Positions 44,560-58,139 of a stretch of DNA of 64,000 nucleotides are shown piece after piece (position 1 is the first letter of the stretch; each line of letters begins with the position of its first letter). The notes beneath the pieces were generated by a model. That model was not told where the DNA came from, made no database searches, and saw only the letters and a program-made list of their open reading frames with translations. The translations under genes were made by a program, and so were the position numbers. This stretch comes from Siphonodentalium dalli. Lineage: Eukaryota; Mollusca; Scaphopoda; Gadilida; Siphonodentaliidae. The stretch spans positions 185,993,122 through 186,057,121 of the forward strand of contig CP136069.1 of the NCBI GenBank assembly GCA_032622095.1. The letters are read 5' to 3'.

Positions 44560-44765
44560 GGGGGGGGGGGTGTATGTAAAAACTTGAGAGTACAAAAAAT
44601 GTTTTTTTGCAGGTTTGGGGTGGTGGCCGGCCGGCCGGGTACCCAAAAATGCCAGATGCAAAAAAAAACTCCCGTATGGGGAGGGGACTCTCTTCACATG
44701 TGTGTGGAGGGGACTTTCTGAACATAATGTATGGGGAGGGGACTTTCTTCACATTATGAACTCTG
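44560..44765. repeat. Poly-G tract and short tandem repeat
   Basis: A G run at about 44560-44570, then three units of about 35 bp built on GAGGGGACTTTCT and TCACAT at 44676-44760. Confidence 0.55.
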
Positions 44766-44953
44766 CCTTGCAGTTTGCGAATAAATAACATTTCGCGGCC
44801 ACATAGCACGTGATTCTTCATATAAATACACTACTTAATATATATGTGACTCTTTTTGCATGTTACGTAATGACGATACATGTTTCAAACCTGTTTACGG
44901 ACATATCAACTGAAAAACAACATCTTTTGCGGGTTAGTGATGACGTGATTCAG

Positions 44954-45071
44954 TATATCACGTGATATATAAAGTCCTGTTGTTCTCATATTCCCGGCTT
45001 TAACAGCTTATATATAAGCCTGACATTAGCATGAGTGCAGCAGGACTGTATAATATATATCACGTGATATA
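44954..45071. repeat. Two identical 16-bp palindromes with E-box core
   Basis: TATATCACGTGATATA at 44954-44969 and again at 45056-45071, 102 bp apart, with partly similar flanks (AAGTCCTGTTGTTCTCAT and AGCGTCTTGTCATCTCAT). Confidence 0.6.
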
Positions 45072-45150
45072 CAGCGTCTTGTCATCTCATAATTATATGT
45101 AACTGGAATCTGCGCAGTGACTACACCGACATGATACCGGTAAGATTATT

Positions 45151-45300
45151 TAACCCTTTCACGACGGGAGCTGCGCTGGTGCAGCATTAAAGATCCTGTG
45201 CCAGTGCATTCCCTTATTTGTGCGAGTCTCCAACATGGAGCTTCGCATATATAAGAGAATGCGCTGGATTACATGTCCAGGCATATTATTCGTGAAAGGG
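45151..45300. repeat. Degraded TTAA/hairpin MITE
   Basis: TTTAACCCTTTCACGACGGGA and TTCGTGAAAGGGG ends around a decayed CATTCCCTTATTTGTGCGAG hairpin. Confidence 0.55.
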
Positions 45301-47229
45301 GAAAAGTAAGGAAATAAATCGGGGAAATCCTGGGAAAGCTGATTTTTTTTATATTATGTAGGCCATATCATCGCGGACACGACACGAAAAGTCCCCTAAA
45401 ATCCGAGTTGAGCTTTCTGAGTTAAACCATTTTTTCCATATAAAAAAAAACTTTTATATTTTTCACAATCATGGGAATAGTGGGATGCTATAACAATATT
45501 TCAGCGGAAACATATACCAAATGTACTCAATATTGTTGAATACACAATTCTCGAACCAGAGATACCAATTGAACGGGGGGATTTGAATGAATTTCGCAGA
45601 TATGGATATATATAAAATAACATAATGACTCCAAAGCATGAAACTTGGCACACGTCGGTTGGATTCAAAGAAGTCGTAAACCCGATAAAATCTCATTTTG
45701 GCGCGAAAACCTTTTATTGCAAATTCGTAATCTAGGAGGTCGATTACACCAGTAAAATTCTTATATCCTTGCTCTAATCCAATGAGAAATGAGCTTTTAG
45801 GCCATGTGAAGAAAATTCGTATCGCTATAGTTGGACAATATTCTTTGTTCAAATATGTCGTATAAAATATACGACGGTTTGGAGTAATTATATGTGATCT
45901 TAACATCAGTTACGCTATTTTAAAATGTCGTATAAAACTGCAATTCAGAACCCGGAACCCGGAAATTCTTTCTCGGACGCAGTTCCTTATCGACAAATGC
46001 TCAAATGATTTGTGACTACTTATTATGAGGTAATCTGATCCCGGCCATCATTCATTAAAACGGTACATGTACGTATTAAGCTCTATCAGAAACTCAGTCA
46101 GCCGACAAGTGAATCATATACCATATTCAAAGCTAAATTCTGATCAGAGGGCGTAACATATCGCCCATGGCCATGAACTGCCCCGAACAAGTACAATCAA
46201 ATGGAGTATAACATGGCTAAATTAGTCACTATACGTTGCTATTGGGAAATCTGGCAGAACTATATCGCCACACGAACGAAGTAAATTCACAAGGTGCAGT
46301 TATCCTTATACACAGATCAATTTACAAAAGTTTTCGATGGTCAATATTGAGAACGATATGCTAAATGGCACCATATTAAAACTTAATACCACTCATTGTG
46401 TCAATAGCCCAATTAATATTCGAAACCCCATATCACATTTTATAAATTATATGCCTTAGTATATACCATTTGAAAGCGGAAGCACCAAAACATTACACAT
46501 TGTATTATCAACTTATATCCGGTGTAATAACATGTGAACGTGTGTTCTGGGCATATGTTTCATCTGGACGTACTGTTATTTTCAATGGAAGGGGAATAAC
46601 TATATATTAGATTGAATTATTGGTGATGAATTATAGTATTTTAATCAAAGTGTATGTCATAGATTTTTATTAAGACCGTATATCAAGGCACTATACGAAA
46701 ATAGTCAGTGACTGAACATACTAAATGGGCATTTAATGTTGTACAAGTTTACATACATATAGCACGAATTATAACGATGATGTGTAAAACGATTGTGTCA
46801 CTGAGCTGGAAGATGCTATTTCGATGACGTTATCTCTGCATGGGCCTGTCATTGTTTTGTGCGATTCTAACGCTCGTCATAGGAGTTCTGATAAATGACA
46901 TAATTTTAGAAGATCACTCGAGTCGTCGTGATATTCTATATGACTTCTTCGATCGCAAGCGAATGGTCGCAAATGGTTTGCAGAATCGTACAATTGATCA
47001 AAGCTTACTTTGAATCCATTCTCCCCAATATCATCCCCACCACGTATCGACCACAAGTATAGTGATGTCTTCGGTGGATGCACGTTGCTCTACCTGCGCA
47101 GTGATGTGTGGCGGTGCACACAGTACATCAAATAATTTCTCATCTCCAAATGTTCACTCCATCTTCAGGACACCTGTAAGTAATTCACTCTATAAAACTT
47201 CATCCGAAGACAATTGACAAACACATATA
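45301..47229. other. No gene firmly recognised
   Basis: AT-rich sequence. A 145-residue open frame at 45469-45906 (minus) has no recognisable domain and no support. Confidence 0.35.
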
Positions 47230-47274
47230 TATAGTGTAACCTTATATACAATATATGAAACGTTATTTACCCGA

Positions 47275-47445
47275 TCAGCATCCATAAACACGATAACTGG
47301 CCTCTCATATATATGTAGTGGCATAGAGTCAAAAGTAGCATTCAATCGTACGATATAGTAGCGAGGGAAACACACAGAAGAGACGTCCAAAAAATCATGG
47401 AATTCATGCAGACATGACCATTCTTTGCGATACTGCGAACAAGAA
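47275..47445 (-). CDS. Candidate exon of an unknown gene
   Basis: On the minus strand a pyrimidine-rich acceptor (CTTCTTGTTCGCAG) is followed by an open stretch containing KEWSCLHEFHDFLDVSSVCF and MPLHIYERPVIVFMDADR. A possible donor GTAAAT follows near 47275. The amino-acid make-up looks more protein-like than its surroundings, but I recognise no family and see no certain neighbouring exon (46877-47083 minus is a weak candidate). Confidence 0.25.
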
Positions 47446-49938
47446 GGGATTAGCGTGTCAGCTGCTGGAATGTCTTACGATGCCCTTTTGCCAACATATT
47501 GTGCCCATAATGGAAAAACGCGAGTATCGTCGCTCGATGTACTTAACAATATATCAGTGACAATATAAATTATACGCCGATATTGAACTTCGAGCAAGTA
47601 ATAACGCTGATTCTTTCTGGCGAATTCTGATCATAAGACTGTATGTGTGACATGTGAAATGATACTTAGTGAGCAATTTTACCGAGATCCACATGCTGTA
47701 TAAGTGTTGGCAACTGTATTTCGATTACCTTTATCTACCAAATGCCCATCATAAACCCGAAGATAAACTCCATATTGGTGCTAATATGGCTGAAATTATT
47801 AAGTCACACGCATATGGACTATATTAGTCACGTCATTTGTGACCTCATTTTCAATTATCGTAATACAATCCGCTTTGAGATTAACGGGAATGTCAGTCTG
47901 TGTCTGTGTCAAAACCAGATATTATCTGAACAAATCAGATATGCTTCAACCTCACTACATGAATTGGTGTGTGTTTTTCATTACGGCAATGTTGACTTTT
48001 AAAACCATTCCAGGGCATATGAAAACTGAACTGATAATCCTACACCACAAGGTAGAGCCAAAACCCAGGAACAAGCTACCGGATCACAACGCTTTATATG
48101 TCAATGTTACATGTATATAAACTTGTTGAATGCGTCCTGGTGAACATATTCTTCAAACGCTTTCCTGGTAACACTACAACATTGTTTTCAGAAAATGTTG
48201 GATGCATCATGACATCGTTTGTTATACTGGAAGGTGCATCATATGCATAATACCGTGACTCAAAAGCTTGCGTATGATTTGAACGAATTTGCATGGTCTC
48301 TTAGGATCATCAATGACATGTATCAGAACTATGCAAGTCATGTCTTGGTTAATGTGTGGATATCATATACATTGCATGTATTCATTTGAACGGGAACAAT
48401 GAATTCGGGGGGGGGGGGATTTACATTCCATTTATTAGTTATTCTACACAGACAAGCTTTTGAGACTGCTTTCTCGTTTTGACAGTGGCCTTAACATATT
48501 TGGTAATATTTCCTGCGATCCTCACACAATGGAAGATACTATAGCATTTTATCCAACACATATGAGCTGCTATATATATTTGCGAGCGTTACATTGGCAC
48601 AAAAGATATTCAATTGCTTCATACGCAAGATCTTCCGACCAAACCGTGTGGGCATGGTTCATTATTAGAAAGTTCAGAGTGTTCACACCTCGTAATTCTC
48701 AAACGTAATCAGAAGAGTAATTACCGATCGGAGATCATTGTAAAACCTTTGCGCAATGCACCCTTTATGGTAGCAGGTCGTTCGTCGTTACAGTTGTGCC
48801 CTCCCAACGATCTGACCAAGATCCAAAAATGCATCGTTCTTCCCAACACTCAATATGGCTGTGAACTCTTAACATAACATAACATAACATATAATTAATT
48901 ATCGGAAGTAAGTCCCTATGACTTTTGTCCGATAGTATATAATTATACAAAACTCGACATAATTTATGGTATAAAACAATAATGTTGTTATATAATAAAG
49001 TTATTTATCGTAGATGTATCTAAGATGCCTCATGTGATTATCTAGATTATGCTTAAATGCGATGATGGTGTCTGATTCCACAGCGTACTGATGTACTCAC
49101 CAAACAGAAATATTCATAATGGATAAGTCAATAATATTATTGCATATCGAACAGGTATGAAGTATCCAATTAAAGTTTTACGACCCACACGAACACGGAA
49201 TTGGTATTAAGTATATTGTCATTATTGTGTCTGCGCCTGCTACATGTGGATGTTGCGATTTCCGTGCAAACCATCTCCAAGTAAAGCACTAGACTTCACT
49301 GAAATATGTTTTTCTGCAAAGACTATTCTCCAACGCAGTCGCTTCCACCAACGCGTGACTGGGGTTTACGAGATATTTTGTAAATACTCCATCAACATGA
49401 TCCCCCCAGACTTCCGTACAATCTTCTCGATACAAGATTTTTACCCCAGAGAAGACCTGTTGGCAGCAATTCTTCACGCTGCGAGTTAAGAACCAAGACA
49501 CATGCGACTGTCCATTTGACGTGAGCATGGACGTCAGAATAATAAATTCGCGTCTGTCCGCAGAACTCCAATTTCAAATTGGTATATCTGGAACTTTCCC
49601 TCAAGAACAATCCTCCGAAATACTTAGCATCCTAGCTCACCATCTGAACAAAACAAACAACCTACCCAAACAACCAGGTGTTCAATACAATATTTTACTC
49701 CATTCGAATGTGAGCTCTTGGAATTAAATGGCGCTGACCAGACCACTTCCTAAATTGTGCACACGAGGCAGCTCTGAGGATATTGTAGCCACACCCATGG
49801 GATGTGGCTGCGGAATACCCCCTTTTCCACTAGCAATTCACTCAGGACAAAAAGTGTCTATATGTGCCTACATATATTTATACATAGCTGCATACTAGTC
49901 GTATCAAAAACTCGTGCCATTTCCGATCACATCTCCTG
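47446..49938. other. No gene recognised; short microsatellites
   Basis: It holds a G run (48408-48418) and a pentamer (ACATA)n at 48873-48897. Several 60-90-codon open frames on both strands lack recognisable content. Confidence 0.35.
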
Positions 49939-50338
49939 TTAACCCTTTACCCAACAAAACGGCCAAAACCGGCCAAATAAAGCTTCAACAGCCTAAAATA
50001 TCTTCGGTCTGTCTCAATAGAACCACACAAATATGGATATCATTGGAACCGGCTCATTGACCATATTGTGATAGTTACAGTTATGCCCTGTGCCAATGCA
50101 TTCTCTTATATATGCGAGTCGACCATAGGTCGCCTCGCATATATAAGAGAATGCATTGGCCTAAAAACAATCTTTTTTTAACACTTTTTAACATTTTTTC
50201 TTACATTCTTTAACAATTTTATAATTTTTAATGTGTTAAGCCATTGCATTCTCTTATATATGCGAGGCGACCTATGGTCGACTCGCATATATAAGAGAAT
50301 GCATTGGCACAGGGCCCTTCTGTTGGGTAAAGGGTTAA
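49939..50338. mobile_element. Composite TTAA MITE, second copy
   Basis: TTAACCCTTTACCCAACA at the left and TGTTGGGTAAAGGGTTAA at the right, perfect. Hairpins at 50092-50160 and 50240-50308 are nearly identical to those of 18275-18740; 66 bp of AT-rich spacer is shorter here. Confidence 0.8.
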
Positions 50339-51721
50339 TTCGCGTGTGAGATGGGTCGACCAATAGTGTAGACGATAGTACCATTTGTATCCAATGGTTC
50401 AAAATAACACTTGTCGCAAATTATCCTCAAGTTTGTACGTGCATGTTTTTGGAACAGTGCTGACCAGACAGGAAGACAAATGGACCCTGGTAATCCATTT
50501 ACACGAGGCATGTGCAGTAATTATCAACAATATAACCCATTTGTACATTATCAATAGTTTGTGTATATATTGTACTAGCAGGGTTACCCAGCGTTGCACC
50601 GGTTAAAGTGATGTGAAACCCTCTGTGGATATTTGGTGGGAATAGAGAATACTCTTGCTCTCAAAGTGTTACACGTATTCTCATAAATTGTATATCCAAA
50701 TGGCATCACAAAACATGATTCTTTCACATGGAATATAAGTAGTGGCTCACCTTGTCAGGTCGGAGCGATTATCATTTTGTTTATAGCGTTTAATCCGTCC
50801 CACCAATAAAGAAGTATTTATTTATTTACCACTGCGTATACTTCAGACGTTATAGCATGAAACATGAACACCATAAACACATTAGTTCGAAAAAATAAAA
50901 GACGACAATTGTGTTTTACATAGAGATGTATCAATCAATCAATCAATCTAGTTTATCATATCTTCATGAAGATACAGATGTTTTAAAGATATGTCCAGGT
51001 GCTCCTCTGTTCTGGTGCTATATACTGGCTAATCATTTTCAATTTAAAAGAAAGGATGTTATGCAAGTATAGCAGCTACATGTGCCAGGCACAGCGAGAT
51101 TTTGAGTTGTTTATGTTAGGCGATGAGTCTGTTCTAAAAAATTAAAGAAATCCTCTGTATCTGGCAGATATACCATTGTCAGATGTCACTATTGGAGGAT
51201 CCGGAAAAGTCATGTGCTATGGACTGAGTTTTCCTTTATCTCTTGGCAATTGTAACTTTTTTTGTGGAAACTATATTGAATGGGACAGACTCAATCGTGT
51301 TATACTATATACATGAGCCATTCTAATATGCAATCCTCTGACGATTCATTGTTCCTCAGTTTGAATGAATATATGTATCTCTTAAATAGATTGATATAAA
51401 TATAATTTTAATGCTTTCTTCTATGTATCTGTGTTGCTAGATCATTATAGGAATGCCCTGATTTCCATCCCCATATACATTTGACAGTTGAGAAGATATA
51501 ATTGTTCAAGTGACTTCATTGGGTCACCATTTGTCGAGATTGTGAAATTGGAATGCCAAAAACTCCTTAGAACGACATGGAGATGGCCTGGTAGTGACTA
51601 TATATAACTTTGTTGGATATCGACGAATTGAACAATCTTATAAATGCTAGTGAATCTCCTCTCGCCATCCATGACTCAAACGACCCCAAATGTGATTTAA
51701 TTCATCATATAATTAGAGAAG
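50339..51721. other. No gene seen
   Basis: AT-rich. A short (AATC)n run lies at 50931-50950. Nothing else recognised. Confidence 0.4.
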
Positions 51722-52949
51722 AACGTGCATGAATTTGGTGGAATCAGTGCTAAATATAATTGTATCAACTTTGGTGTAACTCCCCTCATGCATGACTTGA
51801 ACTGCGCCACTTTTGTCATAACTAAACCACGTCTATTAGACTCATGCATGCATTATATAATGGAGATGATTATATATAAGTTTGGTGGTAATCGGCAACT
51901 AAACAAATTCTTATCATAGTTATTACCCCCATCTCTCACCAAACGGCACCAATTTCGCGTCTTTAAATCACACGTTTATATTCCTCGTATCACGGAGAAG
52001 AATAATATATCAATTTGGTCGAAATCTGCGCTAAAAATAGCCCCTCCCCTGACATCAACAACGTCACTTTAGAAAATTTTAACCCGCACCATTATCTTAC
52101 TCGTAAAAAGTTACCCCTGTTAGATCGCCTTGGTGCCATCTTGATTGTACCCTTAAAGTTATATATAAACACAGACAGATATTCGCAAATATTTGATTCA
52201 TTGTATCATTTGAGAAGAACGTGTATGAGTTTGATGGTAATTGGCACTAAACATATTTTTATAAGTTTTGGTGACCCTCCCGTCCCTATTTCGGACTCAA
52301 GCGGCGCCACTTTTGACATCATTAAACCACACACTTAGACTCATTATAGAGATGAATATATATAACATTTATGAAAATTGGCGAGTATACAAATTCGTAT
52401 CAAATTTAGGGCCACCATTGCATATCTCTCACCCAAAAAGGCACCAATTTGGCGCATTTAAACCACACGATTAGATTATTCGTATCACGGAGAAGAATAT
52501 GTATCAATCAGGTGGAAATCGGCGCTAAACATATTGTTTATCAATGTTTGTGTCCCTCTCACCCTCTAGGCACCCCTGACTCGAATGACCCCACTTTGGA
52601 CATCTTTAAACCACACAATTAGACTCCTGATATCATGGACATTATTATTTGTAAGTTTGGTGCTAATCCGCGACTAAACAATTTTTTATCGAATTTAGTG
52701 CCCACCCCACCCCATCTCTCACCAAAGCAGCACCAATATGACGTCTTTAAAATCACACGATTAGATTCCTCATATCATGGATAAGAATGTGTTATCAATT
52801 TGGTGGAAATTAGCGCTAAAAATATTGTGTATCAATTTTGGTGCCCCTCTCCCTTTCATTTCACCCCTGACTCGAATGACGCCACTTTAAGCTTTAAGCC
52901 ACGACATTAGACACCTCATACCATGGGGATGAATTTGGATAAGTTTCGC
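51722..52949. repeat. Family K degenerate tandem array, units of about 220-290 bp
   Basis: Unit starts near 51722, 51994, 52215, 52491 and 52780, each with GAAGAA..GTG, TCAATTTGGTGGAAAT, GGCGCTAAA, a C-rich CCCCTCTCCC stretch and AAACCACACGATTAGA. Related units continue at 58733-59050. Confidence 0.65.
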
Positions 52950-53690
52950 CCATATAAAAATCCCCCTTGGTGCCACCATGGTAAAACACCACGGTAAACC
53001 ATGGTAAAAAACCGAGATATTTTGGCCGCTCATCGTGGTGTCACCATGGTGGTTTACCTTGGTGGTTTACCATGGTTTTACCGTGGTGGTTTACCGAGGT
53101 GTTACCATGGTGGTAAACCACCATGTTAAACCACCTTGGTAAACCACCATGGTGACACCACGATGGGCGGCCAAAATATCTCGGTTTTTTTACCATGGTT
53201 TACCATGGTGGTATACTTTGGTTTACCGTGGTGGTGTACTGTGGTTTACCGTGGTGTTACCATGATGGTTTACTGAGGTTTACTGTGGTGTTACCATGAT
53301 GGTATACTGTGGTTTACCGTGGTGTTACCATGATGGTATACTGTGGTTTACCGTGGTGTTACCATGGTTCACCGCGGTGTTACCATGATGGTATACTGTG
53401 GTTTATCGTGGTGTTACCATGATGGTATAATGTGGTTTACCGTGGTGTTACCATGGTGGTATACTGTGGTGTTACCATGGTGGTATACTTTGGTTTACCG
53501 TGGTGTTACCATGATGGTATACTGTGGTTTACCGTGGTGTTACCATGATGGTATACTGTGGTTTACCGTGGTGTTACCATGGTGTTATACTGTGATTTAC
53601 CATGGTGCTATACTTTGGTTTAACGTGGTGGTTTACACTTGTTTACCATGGTAATTTAATGTGGATAACCATGGCAGTTTACTGCAATAT
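52950..53690. repeat. Family E satellite: TTTACCGTGGTGTTACCATG units
   Basis: It begins GCCCATATAAAAATCCCCCT, a sequence found inverted at 58565-58593. 53007-53194 is a large palindrome (arms ACCGAGATATTTTGGCCG and CGGCCAAAATATCTCGGT). From about 53200 to 53600 a unit of about 34 bp (GGTTTACCGTGGTGTTACCA, TGATGGTATACTGT) is repeated about ten times. Confidence 0.75.
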
Positions 53691-54059
53691 TGTAGAGAAC
53701 CAAGCATATAGGTACATGTACTTAGCGGAGAACCTGCCCAGATACCAAGCACTCGAAATTTCGAAACATGACCGACGGCAAATATAACAAAGTGGCACGT
53801 TAGATTCCAATGTTGCTATGGTGTTTAAACATTGAATAAAGTACAAAACCACTACATTACATAGTGATAATGAAATAATCCGAATTATACATGCATTACT
53901 TTTATTAATAGTATAGACTCTTGATCGTGATTTTGTACTTAAATCAAAGTTTAAGTTCTCAATTTCGGGATTTCCTGTTCCCTGCATGTGCAGTAAAATT
54001 GGTCTGAATGTCCAAAAATAATTTCTTAATTTGTGTGCAATAATAGTAGGTAAACATAA

Positions 54060-55370
54060 ATCAAACATCTTGAAACTGGTCCGGATGAAACACCAATCGA
54101 TCTAGAATAGCCCGATAAATAAAAAAAAACTACCTTGCGATAAATCGCAAACCTTTGCGAATAGCAAACAACTTTGCAATAAGTACCGGTATATGCGATT
54201 TAGTGTAAAGGTTTTCGATTGATTACAAAAGGTTTGTGATTAATCGCAATGGTTTGTGATTTATCGCAGATATATTTTCATGCATTGGCTTGGACCTTAT
54301 AAATATAAATATAATCCGACATCTTCAACAGGTCTGTAAACCACCAATCGATCTATAATAGCATGGTTGGGCTAAAATAGACCGATCGTTCTTTGACAGC
54401 CAGCATGCATGTGGATAAGGCGAGCAAACCTTCGCGATAAATCACAAAACAACTTTGCGAAAAATTACAAACACCTTTGCGATAACTCGCAAACCTTTAC
54501 GATAAATCTCCAACATCTTTACGATGACTCTCAGACTGCATACTGGGTGATTATATTTTGCGATTTATCGCAAACATTTTTGAAATTTGTGCTAAAAATT
54601 TCTTAATTTGCGTGTAAACATTATAAATCAGCCATCTTAAACAGGTCTCCGTGAACAACCTATCAATTTATAATTGAATGGTCGAGCTAAAATAGACCCA
54701 TCAGTCATTCACAGCCAGATGCAAGAATGATGAGAGGAGCAAAACTTTGCGAAAAATCACAAACACCTTCGCGATAACACGCGAACCATTACGATAAATC
54801 TCAAACATCTTTACGATAAATCTCAGACTACATGTACATGTACGTACTGTGTGAATAAATTTTTTGATTTATCGCAAAGATGTTGGAGATTTGTCGCAAA
54901 GGTTTTTTCAACTGTTTTGGCACTAATGGGTTTCTGTGAATATCATAAATCAGACATCTTAAACAGGTCTGAGTGAACAACCTATCAATCTATGCCCGGT
55001 CGGACTAAAATAGACCGATCAGTCATTCACAGCCAGATGCATGAGTGATGAGGGAGCAAACCTTTGCGATAAATCACAAACACCTTTGCGATAACACACA
55101 AACCTTAACGATAAATCACAAACATCTGTACGATAACTCTCAGACTACGTACTGGGTGATTATATTTTGCGATTTATCGCAAAGATGTTTGAGATTTGTC
55201 GCAAAGGCTTTTCGCCGATAATGGGCTTCTGTTAACATTATAAATCAGACATCTTAAACAGGTCTGAGTGAACAACCTATCAATCTATAATTGCCCGGAC
55301 ATGCTAAAATAGACCGATCGGTCATTCACAGCCAGGGGAGCAAATCTTTGCGATAACTCCCAAACCTTTG
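54060..55370. repeat. Satellite, about 300-bp units rich in GCGATAAATCGCAAA
   Basis: The landmark CATCTTAAACAGGTCTG recurs near 54076 (decayed), 54328, 54641, 54963 and 55261. Each unit then has CAACCTATCAATCTATA, TAGACCGATC, CATTCACAGCCAG and a run of TTTGCGATAA/TTATCGCAAA palindromic words. Confidence 0.75.
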
Positions 55371-57172
55371 TATTAGTGTGTGATAAGCAAAATACTCAAA
55401 AATGGGGAGATCATTAACTTTGGTTAATTAAAACTGTTGTTTGAAAAATACCGCTATAGCGCTCACTAGTCCTCGCTACAAGATGTTGAATAGGTTACCA
55501 GAATTATTATCACTCTCCCAAAAGAATTGCCACGGTGTTCAGTGTTTTGCTTATCGTACACTTCCAATGCGCTGTATCAGTAAATGAACAAATACTAAGA
55601 TACATGTAACACAAAGAGAGTTTAATGTATTTAATATATGATAAAGTTTGGTAAAGCCATAGTTAATCAATTATTCTCCATTCGCATCTATGCAAGTCAA
55701 TGGCATTGCCTGATCACCAGACCCATTTTAATGTAGAATTTCGCTAATATGGTTTCCAGTTATGGATGAGGTTATTTCCTAGCAAAGCGGAAATGGCCGA
55801 ATTGCTCAGAATGATAACCACACATGTAGCCAGACATGTTTTGATAAGAACATGAAGCATATGGACATTGGAAAGGTCTACATGTTCATGTATGTATAGA
55901 GCTAAAGCTCTAATTGACCCCCCCCCCCTGAACAACATTGGCCACCGATATTACCAGTAGTTGCGAATGTCGGTCATGTGACCAACTTTGAATGTTAATT
56001 AAACCGTAAACAAATTATTAATTGAAATATTGTTTTGTGTATAGTTAATATGGTGCATGGCACTGACGAAAAGCTGGACTGGGTGTTTACAAGGTGTCCA
56101 TGTGAAAAATTAGTGCAGAGTACAGTGGTCGCAAAATATTATTATTTAAATAAGACTGTATAAAGATTATCTGCGCCTGCCACATATCAACCACTTGACC
56201 ATGGTTGAACGGCGGTATGGTATAACCGGTGTCATTAACGCCCTACAACCTTGTTAAAGGGGGATGATTAATTAGAGCGTAGCTGTAGTACGTTACTAAT
56301 AGCTTGCGATTGATTCAGTTATAACATGTGTCCCAGAATTGGATCCGTATCTCCGAGATTATCCACCATTCCATAAATATATCAGAACAAAATCACAGCA
56401 TCGCAGGCGTTTCGATCAAAAGAATAGCAGACTCCGTAACTGGGCAACATGGTTCTCAAATCACGATGAAAATTGAAGAATATGATCAATCGTCCTTTCC
56501 ACAGGTACTTGTACGTTGTAGCCATCAAACTTGTTACTGACTCATGACTGATCTGTGACGTCATAACTCTGACCAATTTCTACAGAATTGGATGTCTCGT
56601 AATCAGAGTCACCAGTGTTTGACTGTTGTGAATTAATTGGGCGGTTTATAATGATGTGAAATTTAAGTATCTGTCTTTTGTAATTCACAATACTGTAACA
56701 TGTAACCACACTGCACTCAATGACTTTTGAACTTGGTCTTCTCAGTTCACCGAAAATTGCTGATAAATGATATCCCCCGTTATTTTTTCGGAGGTTATAT
56801 ATCATCTTGTCCCGTCCATGCACAACCATAATCCACACAGTGCTGGCAATATTCCAGGTTATTGAGAAGCCAGTTAGGTCCAATTATTAGCTAAACCAAG
56901 AAAAGTTTCATTGAACATCAAAAAGCACATGGGTCGTCAACCGGAAGCACAATTTCGGGATCCCACAATTTCGTACTATTAACCTCGTACCATAATGCCT
57001 TATTTAAGTTGTTTTCTTGGTGTGTTTTTTGCTTGCGTTCTCTCTCCCTCTTTATCTCCCCCTTTCTCTCTATCTCTCTAAGGGTGGCCATGATAGAGAT
57101 TGGATAGTTGGGTAGTAGTGATAATTATTTATTTCGTTGATAACAAGAATAAACACATAAGAACATTAACAT
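55371..57172. other. No gene seen
   Basis: A C run at 55919-55928 and a decayed family B end near 56265 (GATGATTAATTAGAGCG). Open frames at 56542-56883 (minus) and others have no recognisable domain. Confidence 0.35.
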
Positions 57173-57330
57173 GAACTTGAATGAATATGAGAAATTACGA
57201 TGACTGAATGTGACGAACGGAGTGACGGAATGAATATGATGAATGAATATGATGAATGAATATGACGAACGAATATGACGTCATGAATATGACGGAATGA
57301 ATATGATGAATGAATATGACTCTATTGCAT
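57173..57330. repeat. Microsatellite-like GAATGAATATGATGAAT repeat
   Basis: Units of 14-20 bp mixing GAATATGAT/GAATATGACG with GAATGAA. Confidence 0.7.
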
Positions 57331-58139
57331 GTAAGGACATACGCACCGCCAATAAACACTGTTAAAATATATTTCGGCCAGTTTGACCGAAGTTGAATTT
57401 TACAAAAAGTGAGCATATTATATCATCACTATTGAAACAGGTATTCCACGAAGCACCAGATCAGATATGGACCCCAGGAGGACAATGCGAGCCCATGTAA
57501 ACCTTCCGGGAAATTAATAACGTATTTGTGTACCGTATCTTAGATTTTCAAACCAGAGCTGTTTTTCTCCGAAAAGAGTTATAATTGTGGAAATATCTAA
57601 AATACGTAATTGTGAGATGTAAATTGTACATATTGATAAATATTGCCTGTTGTGTTGGAAGCAAACAGTACTAAATTATAACATTATAAAAGATGTATTA
57701 AAGGTAAACAAAGTCTTCCAAACAACTCCATTCAGTTTGTATATTTATTCCATAATAAAACATATTCATATTAATTATTACATTATATACGTTTGTTCGT
57801 TAAAAGTTATAACTGAGATATCATTTATAATTATAATTAATAATATCTTCCTCGATCTAAACATTCTTATATTATGAGATACAGCATTACATATACAACT
57901 ATTGACAATGCAGTAGAATAGGAATGTGCTGTAGTATGTAAACCTGCTACATGTATACTATGACAAGCTACGTACATTGGTACAATATGGCAGCATATTA
58001 TAAACAATGACTCACCATATACCATTGTATATATTGTAAATAATAAATTAATCGAAGGATGTAAATTCCATTGTAGATGCGCATGCACGAGACCCACAAC
58101 ATGGTAAATAGCATTGTGGTTGAAGGTCAAAGTGAAATG
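57331..58139. other. No gene seen
   Basis: Very AT-rich, no coding signal. Confidence 0.4.

Noticed and set aside
45469-45906. 145-residue open frame on the minus strand
   Set aside because: No recognisable domain, AT-driven composition and no splice or start context; kept only as unexplained sequence.
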